From assembly GCF_900312745.1 (NCBI RefSeq), contig NZ_OMPD01000014.1, positions 806,001-870,000 of the forward strand: a stretch of DNA of 64,000 nucleotides, in the 5' to 3' direction. This DNA comes from Aquimarina sp. AU58 (GTDB lineage: Bacteria > Bacteroidota > Bacteroidia > Flavobacteriales > Flavobacteriaceae). The translations under genes were made by a program, and so were the position numbers. The notes below the pieces were generated by a model. The model ran no database searches and was not told the DNA's origin. It saw nothing but the letters and a program-made list of their open reading frames with translations. This document shows, piece by piece, positions 48,216 to 57,930 of the stretch (within the stretch, counting starts at the first letter, position 1; each line of letters starts with the position of its first letter).

Positions 48216-48869
48216 ATGAAGAATACTATAAAAATATTAGCAGTGGCAGTAGTGATGATTTGCGTTGTTTCTTGTAAAAAAGATTCAAAACCTAATTATC
48301 AATTTATGCCTAATATGTATGAACCTATAAGTTATGAAACTTATGGTGACTACGGTATTTTTCCTGACGGTCAGGAAGCCATGTTACCTGCCGAAGGCTC
48401 AATACCAAGAGGATGGATGCCATATGATTTTGAGAATTCACAAGAAGGTTATTTACTTGCTAAGGACACTTTAAAGAATCCAATTCGATATACAAAAGAA
48501 AATGAAGATGCCGGAAAAGAATTGTATGACATCTATTGTGCAATTTGCCATGGAGGAAAAGGAGATGGAAAAGGACCTTTGGTACAAAGAGAAAAGATTT
48601 TAGGAGTTCCAAGTTATGATGATATTGGTAGAGCAATTACAGAAGGAAGTATTTATCATGTAATGTATTACGGAATCAACTCTATGGGATCGTATGCATC
48701 TCAAACTAATGAGCATGAACGTTGGCAGATTGTTCAATATGTACAAAAATTAAAGGCTGACCTCGAAGGGAAAACCCCTCGAATAGATACAGATGCTATT
48801 CCTGCTGTTGTAGAGACAAAAGTAGAAGAACAGCATGAATCAACAGAAGATCATAGTAACGCACACTAG
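48216..48869 (+). CDS. actE: Alternative complex III subunit E, monohaem cytochrome c lipoprotein
   Basis: A 217-residue lipoprotein: the signal peptide ends in VVSCKK near residue 20, and a class I cytochrome c domain follows with the haem site CAICHGGKGDGKGP at about residue 108 and a Met ligand candidate in YGINSMGSY. It transfers electrons within the complex or to the terminal oxidase. The C-terminal tail is rich in Glu, His and Ser. Spaced 5 bases from actD. Confidence 0.93.
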   Translation: MKNTIKILAVAVVMICVVSCKKDSKPNYQFMPNMYEPISYETYGDYGIFPDGQEAMLPAEGSIPRGWMPYDFENSQEGYLLAKDTLKNPIRYTKENEDAGKELYDIYCAICHGGKGDGKGPLVQREKILGVPSYDDIGRAITEGSIYHVMYYGINSMGSYASQTNEHERWQIVQYVQKLKADLEGKTPRIDTDAIPAVVETKVEEQHESTEDHSNAH

Positions 48870-48910
48870 TGCACTAGTAAAAAAGTTAAGAATAACGATA
48901 TTATAAAGAT

Positions 48911-50239
48911 ATGTATACGCTATCAAATAGATTAAGATTATTTTCTATCATCCTTATGGTTGTAGGTCTTGTAGGTCTTATTATTGGATTTGGACAAAGA
49001 CCTGGATCTGTAGAAGAGGTAAAAGAAATGATGGCAGCGCACGACGCTCATGGAGGTGGTCATGGTGAATCACAAGTAGCAGAGAGCAGTCATGGTAAAG
49101 GACACGGAGAAGAAGATGCTCATGGAGGAGATGCACACTATGAACATGTATTACACCAATTACAAAATAAGCCTTGGGCTTCATTGTATGTAGCAGCATT
49201 CTTCTTTTTTATGATAGCACTTGGAGTATTGGCATTTTATGCAATACAATTTGCATCACAGGCAGGGTGGTCTCCAGTACTTTTTAGAGTAATGGAAGCG
49301 ATAACAGCATATTTGGTGCCAGGAGGAATTATCCTTTTGGTAATTTTAGCATTATCAGGATTCCATGTTAATCACTTATTTGTATGGGCAGATCCAGAAG
49401 TTGTAGCTCATGATGCATTAATCCAAGGAAAATCTGGCTGGTTAAATAGTTGGGGGTTCATTATCAGAGCTGTTATCTTTTTAGGAGGATGGTTACTATA
49501 TCGTCATTTCGCTGTTAAATATTCAAGAAAACAGGACGAAGATACAGAAGGGAATAAGTGGTATAAAAAGAGCTTTAAGATATCTGCAGGATTCTTAGTG
49601 TTTTTTATCTATACAGAATCTATGGCATCTTGGGATTGGATTATGAGTTTTGATCCACACTGGTTCAGTACCTTATTTGGATGGTATGTATTTGCAAGTT
49701 TATTTGTTTCTGGTATTACTACGATCGCTTTGATAAGTATTTACCTAAAATCTAAAGGATATTTAGAATTTGTAAATAATAGCCATATTCATGACCTGGC
49801 TAAGTTTATGTTTGGGATCAGTATCTTCTGGACATATCTTTGGTTCTCTCAGTTTATGTTGATATGGTATTCTAATATACCAGAAGAGGTGACTTATTTT
49901 ATTACTCGTATTGAGGATTATAAACTTCCATTTTTTGGAATGTTAGTAATGAATTTTATTTTCCCAATATTGGTATTAATGAATAGTGATTTTAAACGTG
50001 TAAACTGGTTTGTTGTAATGGCAGGTATTGTTATTCTTTGTGGTCATTATATCGATGTTTATAACATGGTAATGCCTGCAACAGTTGGCGAATCATGGTT
50101 TATAGGTATTAGTGAAATAAGTGCTGTGTCATTGTTTTTAGGACTATTTTTATTCGTAGTCTTTAGAGCATTAACAAAAGCTCCATTATTGCCTAAAGGA
50201 AACCCTTATATAGAGGAAAGTAAACATTTCCATTATTAA
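48911..50239 (+). CDS. actF: Alternative complex III subunit F
   Basis: A 442-residue membrane protein with about ten helices, related to ActC. Between the first helix and the next lies a strongly His/Gly/Glu-rich loop (about residues 38-78; HDAHGGGHGES, HGKGHGEEDAHGGDAHYEH), which could bind metal such as copper or zinc before it reaches the oxidase. The rest matches the ActF family (FHVNHLFVWADPEV, SMASWDWIMSFDPHWFS). Confidence 0.93.
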   Translation: MYTLSNRLRLFSIILMVVGLVGLIIGFGQRPGSVEEVKEMMAAHDAHGGGHGESQVAESSHGKGHGEEDAHGGDAHYEHVLHQLQNKPWASLYVAAFFFFMIALGVLAFYAIQFASQAGWSPVLFRVMEAITAYLVPGGIILLVILALSGFHVNHLFVWADPEVVAHDALIQGKSGWLNSWGFIIRAVIFLGGWLLYRHFAVKYSRKQDEDTEGNKWYKKSFKISAGFLVFFIYTESMASWDWIMSFDPHWFSTLFGWYVFASLFVSGITTIALISIYLKSKGYLEFVNNSHIHDLAKFMFGISIFWTYLWFSQFMLIWYSNIPEEVTYFITRIEDYKLPFFGMLVMNFIFPILVLMNSDFKRVNWFVVMAGIVILCGHYIDVYNMVMPATVGESWFIGISEISAVSLFLGLFLFVVFRALTKAPLLPKGNPYIEESKHFHY

Positions 50240-50272
50240 AATTTGAATTGTAAAAAAAGAAGATAGATAAAA

Positions 50273-51346
50273 ATGACTGTATTCTTAACCTTAGTAGTTA
50301 TAGCACTTTTTGGAATCACGTTGTGGCAAATGTCAAAGATATTGAAATTGTCTCAAGCTAAAACAGATAACTCTCAAGTAGCAAACGACAAAGACAATAA
50401 TTTACAAGGTAAGCTTATGCTTGCATTTGTAATATTTCTTTATCTGCTTACCATATATTGTTTTGTACAATATGACTCATATTTTCTTCCAGAATCAGCT
50501 TCTGAGCACGGTGTTGATTATGATAGATTAATGTTGATCTCGATGGTATTGATTATGATTGTACAGATCCTTACACAGGGATTGTTACATTTCTTTTCAT
50601 ATAAGTATCGAGGTAAAAAAGAAAATAAAGCATTATTCTTTGCTGATAATGATAAATTAGAATTTATCTGGACCATTATACCGGTTATTGTACTCGCTGG
50701 ATTAATTATATATGGATTGTTTACATGGACCGATATCATGAATATTGATGAAGAAGATGGAGATCCATTAATTGTTGAGTTATACGCGTATCAATTTGAC
50801 TGGCGTGCTCGATACTCTGGAGAGGATAATGAATTAGGTAAAGCTAATGTTCGTTATATAGAAGGAATCAACACCTTAGGTCTAGATGTGTCCGATACCT
50901 ACGGAAAGGATGATAAAATTACTAACGAATTACATTTACCTGTAAATAGAAAGGTTATTTTTAAAATGCGCTCTCAGGATGTATTACATTCTGCATACAT
51001 GCCATTTTTTAGAGCACAGATGAATGTTGTACCGGGTATGATTACAGAGTTTGCTTATACACCAACTGTTACTTCTGAAGAAATGAGAAACAGTGAGTTT
51101 ATGGTAGAGAAAGTAACTACGATTAATAAAATCAGAAGAGAAAAAAGCAAGAAACTGGTAGCTGCAGGAGATGAAGCTTTAGAAGAATATACATTCGAAT
51201 ACTATTTGTTGTGTAATAAGATATGTGGAGTATCGCATTATAATATGCAAATGAAGATTATAGTAGAATCTGAAGAAGATTATAAGGCATGGTTAAAAAC
51301 ACAGCCTACCTTTGGAGAGCAATTATCAGCCCAAGCAAGCAACTAA
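50273..51346 (+). CDS. coxB: Cytochrome c oxidase subunit II
   Basis: A 357-residue subunit of the terminal oxidase. Three hydrophobic helices lie in the first 155 residues, then the periplasmic CuA domain: VLHSAYMPFF gives the first His and CNKICGVSHYNM (C314, C318, H322, M325) the rest of the dicopper site. The residue usually Glu between the cysteines is Lys, which is tolerated because that ligand is a main-chain carbonyl. No cytochrome c domain is fused. Follows actF closely. Confidence 0.95.
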   Translation: MTVFLTLVVIALFGITLWQMSKILKLSQAKTDNSQVANDKDNNLQGKLMLAFVIFLYLLTIYCFVQYDSYFLPESASEHGVDYDRLMLISMVLIMIVQILTQGLLHFFSYKYRGKKENKALFFADNDKLEFIWTIIPVIVLAGLIIYGLFTWTDIMNIDEEDGDPLIVELYAYQFDWRARYSGEDNELGKANVRYIEGINTLGLDVSDTYGKDDKITNELHLPVNRKVIFKMRSQDVLHSAYMPFFRAQMNVVPGMITEFAYTPTVTSEEMRNSEFMVEKVTTINKIRREKSKKLVAAGDEALEEYTFEYYLLCNKICGVSHYNMQMKIIVESEEDYKAWLKTQPTFGEQLSAQASN

Positions 51347-51389
51347 GAAAGAAGAAAATTAATATATTATATTAAAAAGAAATAGCGTT

Positions 51390-53207
51390 ATGTCAGTAAC
51401 TCAAGGAGATAACCACGATCACGATCACGACGATCACGGACATCATAAAGAAACATTTATTACCAAATATATTTTTAGTCAGGATCACAAGATGATCTCT
51501 AAGCAGTACTTGATTACTGGTTTGATTATGGGTATTATTGGTATTGCAATGTCTTTATTGTTTAGAATGCAATTGGCATGGCCAGACCACCAATTTACTA
51601 TTTATGAAATTTTATTAGGTAAATTTGGTGAGGATGGAGTTATGGATCCGGGGATATACCTGGCTTTGGTAACAATACATGGTACTATAATGGTATTTTT
51701 TGTGTTGACAGCAGGATTGAGTGGAACCTTTAGTAACCTTCTTATTCCATTACAGATTGGAGCTCGTGATATGGCCTCTGGATTCTTAAATATGATATCA
51801 TACTGGTTATTCTTTTTAAGTAGTGTTATTATGGTATTGTCGTTATTTGCAGAAGCAGGACCCGCATCTGCAGGATGGACAATTTACCCTCCGCTAAGTG
51901 CATTACCACAAGCTATAGGAGGTTCAGGAACAGGGATGACATTATGGTTAGTTTCTATGGCGATATTTATTGCCTCTTCTTTACTCGGTTCTTTGAATTA
52001 TGTAGTAACAGTAATCAACTTACGAACCAAAGGAATGTCAATGACTCGTTTACCTTTGACCATATGGGCATTCTTCGTAACAGCTATAATTGGTATTGTT
52101 TCGTTTCCGGTATTATTATCAGCAGCATTACTGTTAATTATGGATAGAAGTTTTGGTACTTCTTTCTATTTAAGTGATATTTATATACAAGGAGAAGTAC
52201 TGCATAACCAAGGTGGTTCGCCAGTTCTTTTTGAACATTTATTCTGGTTCTTAGGACACCCAGAAGTATATATTGTATTACTACCTGCTTTAGGTATTAC
52301 CTCAGAGATTATAGCTACAAATGCCCGTAAACCTATATTTGGATATCGTGCGATGGTTGCTTCTATTTTAGCAATTGCATTCTTATCTACAATTGTTTGG
52401 GGTCACCATATGTTTGTATCTGGTATGAATCCTTTCTTAGGTTCTGTATTTACATTTACAACTTTATTGATTGCTATCCCTTCAGCAGTAAAAGCATTTA
52501 ATTATATTACCACCCTATGGAAAGGTAACCTGCAGTTTAATCCTGCAATGTTATTCTCAATAGGATTAGTATCAACATTTATTACAGGAGGTCTTACAGG
52601 AATTATCCTTGGAGATAGCACATTAGATATTAATGTTCATGATACTTATTTTGTAGTAGCACATTTTCACCTGGTGATGGGAATTTCAGCACTATATGGA
52701 TTATTCGCAGGAGTATACCATTGGTTCCCTAAGATGTATGGTAAGATGATGAATAAGAACTTAGGATATGTGCATTTTTGGGTTACTGCTATCGGAGCAT
52801 ATGGAGTATTCTTTCCAATGCACTTTGTAGGAATGGCAGGATTACCAAGACGTTACTATACCAATTCTAATTTCCCATATTTTGATGACTTAACAGATAC
52901 TAATGTATTGATTACAGCTTTTGCTTTTTTAGCAGCTGCAGGACAGTTAGTCTTCTTGTATAATTTTATAAGCTCTATTTTCTACGGAAAGAAGGCAGTT
53001 CAGAACCCATGGAAATCGAATACTTTAGAATGGACTACACCAGTGGAGCATATGCATGGTAACTGGCCAGGAGAAATTCCTCATGTACACAGATGGCCTT
53101 ATGACTATAGTAAGACAAATGAAAATGGAGAATATGTAATTGCAGGGCAGGATTTTGTCTCTCAGATTATTCCATTACAAGAAGGAGAAGAAGAAATGCA
53201 TCATTAA
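51390..53207 (+). CDS. coxA: Cytochrome c oxidase subunit I
   Basis: A 605-residue haem-copper oxidase with twelve or more membrane helices that reduces oxygen to water. The haem a ligand is in TIHGTIMVFF; CuB ligands are the His of GHPEVYI, with its cross-linked Tyr, and the pair in WGHHMF; the haem a3 and a ligands are in DTYFVVAHFHLVMG. The N terminus is His/Asp-rich. Subunit III and assembly genes are not in this window. A strong terminator follows, so this ends the act-cox operon. Confidence 0.97.
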   Translation: MSVTQGDNHDHDHDDHGHHKETFITKYIFSQDHKMISKQYLITGLIMGIIGIAMSLLFRMQLAWPDHQFTIYEILLGKFGEDGVMDPGIYLALVTIHGTIMVFFVLTAGLSGTFSNLLIPLQIGARDMASGFLNMISYWLFFLSSVIMVLSLFAEAGPASAGWTIYPPLSALPQAIGGSGTGMTLWLVSMAIFIASSLLGSLNYVVTVINLRTKGMSMTRLPLTIWAFFVTAIIGIVSFPVLLSAALLLIMDRSFGTSFYLSDIYIQGEVLHNQGGSPVLFEHLFWFLGHPEVYIVLLPALGITSEIIATNARKPIFGYRAMVASILAIAFLSTIVWGHHMFVSGMNPFLGSVFTFTTLLIAIPSAVKAFNYITTLWKGNLQFNPAMLFSIGLVSTFITGGLTGIILGDSTLDINVHDTYFVVAHFHLVMGISALYGLFAGVYHWFPKMYGKMMNKNLGYVHFWVTAIGAYGVFFPMHFVGMAGLPRRYYTNSNFPYFDDLTDTNVLITAFAFLAAAGQLVFLYNFISSIFYGKKAVQNPWKSNTLEWTTPVEHMHGNWPGEIPHVHRWPYDYSKTNENGEYVIAGQDFVSQIIPLQEGEEEMHH

Positions 53208-53227
53208 TCTGATGTTTATAAGATATA

Positions 53228-53265
53228 AAAAAGCCTTTTCATGAAAATGAAAAGGCTTTTTCTTT
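53228..53265 (+). terminator. Terminator of the act-cox operon
   Basis: Perfect 15-bp stem AAAAAGCCTTTTCAT/ATGAAAAGGCTTTTT with a GAAA tetraloop and a T-rich tail, 20 bases after coxA. Confidence 0.9.
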
Positions 53266-53312
53266 TCTGATTAATTAACTGGTATTCGAAGTTGATCGGG
53301 AACTCTTTTTAT

Positions 53313-53320
53313 TATATTTG
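53313..53320 (+). promoter_or_regulatory. -7 box of ruvB
   Basis: TATATTTG with TTG 18 bases upstream (53292-53294), about 105 bases before the ruvB ATG. Confidence 0.55.
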
Positions 53321-53425
53321 TTAATGACGCTCTGGTGTTATATCAATTAAACCAGGATTTAAATAGTAGTAGTAAACTTAATACCGATATAAAGCTATCG
53401 GATCGATGATAATGAGATTTTATAA

Positions 53426-54448
53426 ATGAACGAAAACCTTGATCCAACAAACGAAAATTTTTCTAACGAAGATCTGGATATCGAAAGAGCATTACGGCCT
53501 CTTGCCTTTGATGATTTTGCTGGTCAGGATCAGGTTCTTGAGAATTTAGAGATTTTTGTTCAGGCAGCAAATTTGAGAGATGAAGCTCTTGATCATACTC
53601 TTTTTCATGGCCCTCCCGGTTTAGGGAAAACCACATTAGCCCATATTCTTGCCAACGAATTAGGAGTTGGAATTAAAGTTACTTCGGGACCGGTTTTGGA
53701 TAAACCCGGAGATCTGGCGGGGCTATTAACAAATCTGGATGATAGAGATGTATTGTTTATAGACGAGATTCACAGATTAAGCCCTATAGTAGAAGAATAT
53801 TTGTATTCTGCAATGGAAGACTATAAGATCGATATTATGATCGAGAGCGGTCCTAATGCACGTACAGTTCAAATTAATTTGAATCCATTTACTCTGGTTG
53901 GAGCCACAACACGCTCAGGATTATTAACGGCACCTATGAGAGCTCGTTTTGGGATTCAGTCCCGATTACAATATTACACGACAGAACTCTTGTCTACCAT
54001 AGTACAGCGTAGTGCCCATATACTTAATGTTCCAATTTCTATGGAAGCCGCTATCGAAATAGCAGGTAGGAGTAGAGGAACACCTAGAATAGCTAATGCT
54101 TTATTGCGTAGAGTGCGTGATTTTGCACAAATTAAAGGAAATGGAAAGATAGATATTGAAATCTCAAAATTCGCCTTAAAAGCACTTAATGTAGATGCTC
54201 ATGGCTTAGATGAGATGGATAATAAAATATTATTGACTTTGATTGATAAATTTAAAGGAGGCCCAGTAGGATTAACTACAATAGCAACTGCAGTTAGTGA
54301 AAGCCCAGAGACTATAGAAGAGGTATACGAGCCTTTCCTGATTCAGCAAGGGTTTATTATGCGTACACCACGAGGTAGAGAAGTAACAGAAGCGGCCTAT
54401 AAACACCTGGGAAGAGTAAAAGGAGGAATTCAAGGAGGATTATTTTAA
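53426..54448 (+). CDS. ruvB: Holliday junction helicase RuvB
   Basis: A 340-residue AAA+ motor that, with RuvA, drives branch migration of Holliday junctions in recombinational repair. Walker A is [11 protein letters not shown], Walker [10 protein letters not shown], sensor 1 LVGATTRSG, and the arginine finger lies in APMRARFG. The C-terminal winged helix ends in [18 protein letters not shown]. Full length; ruvA is not adjacent. Confidence 0.98.
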   Translation: MNENLDPTNENFSNEDLDIERALRPLAFDDFAGQDQVLENLEIFVQAANLRDEALDHTLFHGPPGLGKTTLAHILANELGVGIKVTSGPVLDKPGDLAGLLTNLDDRDVLFIDEIHRLSPIVEEYLYSAMEDYKIDIMIESGPNARTVQINLNPFTLVGATTRSGLLTAPMRARFGIQSRLQYYTTELLSTIVQRSAHILNVPISMEAAIEIAGRSRGTPRIANALLRRVRDFAQIKGNGKIDIEISKFALKALNVDAHGLDEMDNKILLTLIDKFKGGPVGLTTIATAVSESPETIEEVYEPFLIQQGFIMRTPRGREVTEAAYKHLGRVKGGIQGGLF

Positions 54449-54479
54449 TAATTTTTTATCGAACATAAACGCATCAGTA

Positions 54480-56492
54480 ATGAACACTTCATTAAAATTT
54501 GTAATAGTTGTTTTATCGATGACCATAATTTCGTGTCAAAAAGAAACAAAAAAAACTGTAAAAGTATATGAGAGCTTAGAATATAATATCTACATGGGTG
54601 ATAAACTTGCGGGATATCAAAAAAGTTTTCAAGGAAAAGATGGAGTATACCATTATGTATATGAATTTAATGACAGGGGAAGAGGGCCTCATATTAATGA
54701 AAAAGTTATTCTTAATGATAATGATGTAATAATAAATCATGAGATTTATGGACATAATTATCTAAAAGATACTGTTTCAGAGATTTTTGAAGTTAAAGAA
54801 GGAACTGCAAAATGGAAAAGTAGTTCAGAGCAAGGTGAAGCCAAGTTTGATAATAACTCGTTCTTTTCAGCAATAAATGGTTCTTTCGGAATAACAGATT
54901 TACTTATCAAAAAGTTACTTTCTTCAGAAAATAAAGAAGTAAATCTATTGCCAAGTGGTTCAATAAAAATAACCAATATTGATAACCACAAAATAAATGA
55001 TTCAACAGAACTTAGGTTGGTAGAATTTACAGGGCAATCTTTTACACCTTCATACACCTGGATTGATAAAAATGACAGATTTTTTGGATATGTTTCACCT
55101 TGGTTTACGTGTATTCAAAAAGGATATGACAGTATTGCAAAGCAATTACAACCAATTCAAAAACAAAAAGAAGAAGAATATTTAAAAAACTTATCTCCAT
55201 CATTATTTGAAACTCCTTCCAAAAAAATATTGATCAAAAATGTAGGGGTGTTTAATTCTAAAACCGGAAAAATAGAACCTAATCGATTTATTGTGGTTAA
55301 CGGAAACAAAATTGAACAAGTTTCAACTACCGTAATTACAGAAAGTGATGATACAATGGTTATTGATGGAACTAATAAAACGTTATTACCAGGATTGTTT
55401 GATATGCATACACATATTAGTGAGACTGATGGAGTGATGCAATTGGCAGCAGGAGTAACTTCGGTTAGAGATTTAGGCAATTCTTCGGATTTACCAGAGT
55501 TAAAGGAAAATTTTGATGTAAATAAATTGGTTGGCCCAAGAATATTAGTGATGAGCGGGTTTATTGATAAAGCTGGACCATATGCAGGACCTACAGGCTC
55601 AATTATAAATACTCTTGAAGAAGGAATACAAGCAATTTCTGACTACCATGACAAAGGGTATACACAAATTAAATTATATAGCTCTATCCCTCCAGAATGG
55701 GTAAAACCATTAGCTGATAAAGCACATGAACTGGGGATGAGAGTGAGTGGACATATTCCGGCTTTTATGATTGCGGAGCAGGCTATAAAGAGTGGGTATG
55801 ATGAAATTCAACATGTCAATATGTTGGCTTTGAATTTTCTTTCAGATACGATTGATACTAGACAACCGCTTCGATTTTCAATGGTAGCAGAGCATAACCA
55901 TAAATTAGATTTTGAATCAAAGAAGTTTAAGGATTTTATAAGATTACTTAAAGAAAAAAATATAGTGATAGATCCAACAGTTTCTATTTTTGATGGTATG
56001 TTTACCGTAAAAGCAGGAGAAGCAGATCCTTCTTTTGCTAAAATTTTGGATAGATTACCACTAAGTGTTCAAAGAGGATATTATTCTGGAGGACTTCCTA
56101 TTCCTGATGGAAAAAAAGATCAATATAAAGCCTCTTATGATAAATTACTGGGCATTGTAAAACAACTTTATGATAATGGAGTTACGATTGTGCCAGGAAC
56201 AGATTCAATGGCAGGATTTGGACTTCATGCCGAAATGGAAAATTATGTAAAAGCAGGAATTCCAACCTCTGAAGTTTTAAAAATAGCAACTTTGAATTCT
56301 GCAAAAATTGCTGGAGTAAATGATAACTTAGGATCGATTGAAGAAGGTAAATTAGCAGATCTAATATTGGTCGATGGCAATCCAGTTAATGATATTAGTG
56401 ATATCAGAAAGGTAGAGCTTACCATAAAAAATGGAAATATTTATAATCCAGAAAAATTATATGAAGCTATTGGAGTGAAACATTTTAAATAA
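54480..56492 (+). CDS. Amidohydrolase lipoprotein
   Basis: A 670-residue exported enzyme. The signal ends in TIISCQK, giving a lipoprotein. Residues 25-250 form an N-terminal domain of unknown role. The amidohydrolase domain follows, with metal ligands in GLFDMHTHI, a Lys candidate in QIKLYSS, His in VSGHIPAF and EIQHVNML, and Asp in PGTDSMAG; the end has the usual EEGKLADLILVDGNP strand. Related enzymes are prolidases and imidazolonepropionase-like hydrolases; the substrate is unknown. The next gene, a P450, starts 20 bases downstream, suggesting co-expression. Confidence 0.88.
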   Translation: MNTSLKFVIVVLSMTIISCQKETKKTVKVYESLEYNIYMGDKLAGYQKSFQGKDGVYHYVYEFNDRGRGPHINEKVILNDNDVIINHEIYGHNYLKDTVSEIFEVKEGTAKWKSSSEQGEAKFDNNSFFSAINGSFGITDLLIKKLLSSENKEVNLLPSGSIKITNIDNHKINDSTELRLVEFTGQSFTPSYTWIDKNDRFFGYVSPWFTCIQKGYDSIAKQLQPIQKQKEEEYLKNLSPSLFETPSKKILIKNVGVFNSKTGKIEPNRFIVVNGNKIEQVSTTVITESDDTMVIDGTNKTLLPGLFDMHTHISETDGVMQLAAGVTSVRDLGNSSDLPELKENFDVNKLVGPRILVMSGFIDKAGPYAGPTGSIINTLEEGIQAISDYHDKGYTQIKLYSSIPPEWVKPLADKAHELGMRVSGHIPAFMIAEQAIKSGYDEIQHVNMLALNFLSDTIDTRQPLRFSMVAEHNHKLDFESKKFKDFIRLLKEKNIVIDPTVSIFDGMFTVKAGEADPSFAKILDRLPLSVQRGYYSGGLPIPDGKKDQYKASYDKLLGIVKQLYDNGVTIVPGTDSMAGFGLHAEMENYVKAGIPTSEVLKIATLNSAKIAGVNDNLGSIEEGKLADLILVDGNPVNDISDIRKVELTIKNGNIYNPEKLYEAIGVKHFK

Positions 56493-56512
56493 ATAAGAGA
56501 TAAGAAATTCAC

Positions 56513-57847
56513 ATGCTAGATAGACGAATTCCCATAGTCTCTTTTTTTAGAGTTCTTAATAACGCAAGTCGTATTCTTAAAAATCCACTTCCTTTTCACC
56601 ATGAAAATTTTGAAAAACATGGTGACACTTTTAAAGTTCAATTAGGATTTGGTAAAACCGCTATTTTTACTCGTGATGCTGGTTTTGCTAAACATATGTT
56701 GCAAAAACAACATAGACGATATAGTAAATCCGAATTACAAACGAAAGATCTGGCAAAGTATGTAGGAGAAGGATTATTAACTTCTACAGGAGAAAAATGG
56801 CTAAAACAAAGACGTTTAATTCAACCTGCTTTTCATAAAAAGAAGCTGGAATCCTTGATAAATACGATTAAAGAGGTAATAGAAGAGGAATTTCTTAAAA
56901 TCCCTTCTAATGCAACGATTGATATTTTTCCTGTAATGAGTGATTTGGCTTTTAAAGTAGTCGCCAAGTCATTATTTGGCTATACAGATACACAAGGAGA
57001 TACTATTTCACGATTGCAATATATAACCGAAGCTGCGCAGAAATCATTAGTACAGGAAATAAGACAGCCTTATAAACGATGGTGGTTTTATTTGAGTGGA
57101 AAAATTAAGAATACACTCAAGCTAACTCAGGAAGCAAGAGATATTCTTAATACAATTATAGAAGAAAGAAGAAACTCTAATAAAGTGTATAATGACCTGT
57201 TAGATATGTTGCTAACATCCAAATATGATGATGGTAGTGTGATGGATAATGAACAGTTGATAGATGAAATTCTAATTCTGTTTGTAGCAGGTCATGAAAC
57301 TACATCTAACGCATTAACTTTTACAGCTGTATTGCTGGCGCTTCATCCAGAGATTCAGGAACAAGTGTATAAAGAAGTTTCTGAAACTCCAGATGATATA
57401 TCACCAATGGAACAGATAGCAAAATTTCGATATACAAAACAGTGTATTGAAGAAGCAATGCGGTTATACCCACCAGCTTATTTTTCGGATCGCGTGGCCA
57501 TAGAAGATGATAATTATCAGGATTTGAAACTAAAAAAAGGAACAACTATCCTGGTTTCTTTTTTTGAAATCCATAGACATAAAGGTTTTTGGAAAAACCC
57601 TTCTGCATTTGATCCCGATCGATTTCATTTCGACATAGATAAAAAAGAATATTCTGATTGGTATTTCCCTTTTGGATCAGGACCCAGAATGTGTATTGGT
57701 AATAATTTTGCGATGTATGAAATGATTTTGGCTATAAGTACTTTGGTAGGGAAGTATAAAATAAGTACTGATCTTCATAAAGTCGATATTAAACCATTGA
57801 TTACCTTAAAGCCCGAAAACGCAATGCTTACATTTGTCAATAGATAA
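56513..57847 (+). CDS. Cytochrome P450
   Basis: A 444-residue haem monooxygenase. The I-helix oxygen-activation motif is AGHETTSNAL; the K-helix ExxR is EEAMRLYPPAY; the haem-binding loop is FPFGSGPRMCIGNNFAM with the Cys thiolate. The sequence resembles fatty-acid or alkane-hydroxylating CYP102/CYP4-like groups. No redox partner gene is adjacent. It probably shares a transcript with the amidohydrolase before it. Confidence 0.93.
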   Translation: MLDRRIPIVSFFRVLNNASRILKNPLPFHHENFEKHGDTFKVQLGFGKTAIFTRDAGFAKHMLQKQHRRYSKSELQTKDLAKYVGEGLLTSTGEKWLKQRRLIQPAFHKKKLESLINTIKEVIEEEFLKIPSNATIDIFPVMSDLAFKVVAKSLFGYTDTQGDTISRLQYITEAAQKSLVQEIRQPYKRWWFYLSGKIKNTLKLTQEARDILNTIIEERRNSNKVYNDLLDMLLTSKYDDGSVMDNEQLIDEILILFVAGHETTSNALTFTAVLLALHPEIQEQVYKEVSETPDDISPMEQIAKFRYTKQCIEEAMRLYPPAYFSDRVAIEDDNYQDLKLKKGTTILVSFFEIHRHKGFWKNPSAFDPDRFHFDIDKKEYSDWYFPFGSGPRMCIGNNFAMYEMILAISTLVGKYKISTDLHKVDIKPLITLKPENAMLTFVNR

Positions 57848-57930
57848 GTATATTGTAGTTTATATCTTTAGTTTTATATTTAAGCTAAACTTTTACCTTA
57901 TACCAATTTGATTATTTAATGACGTATTAA

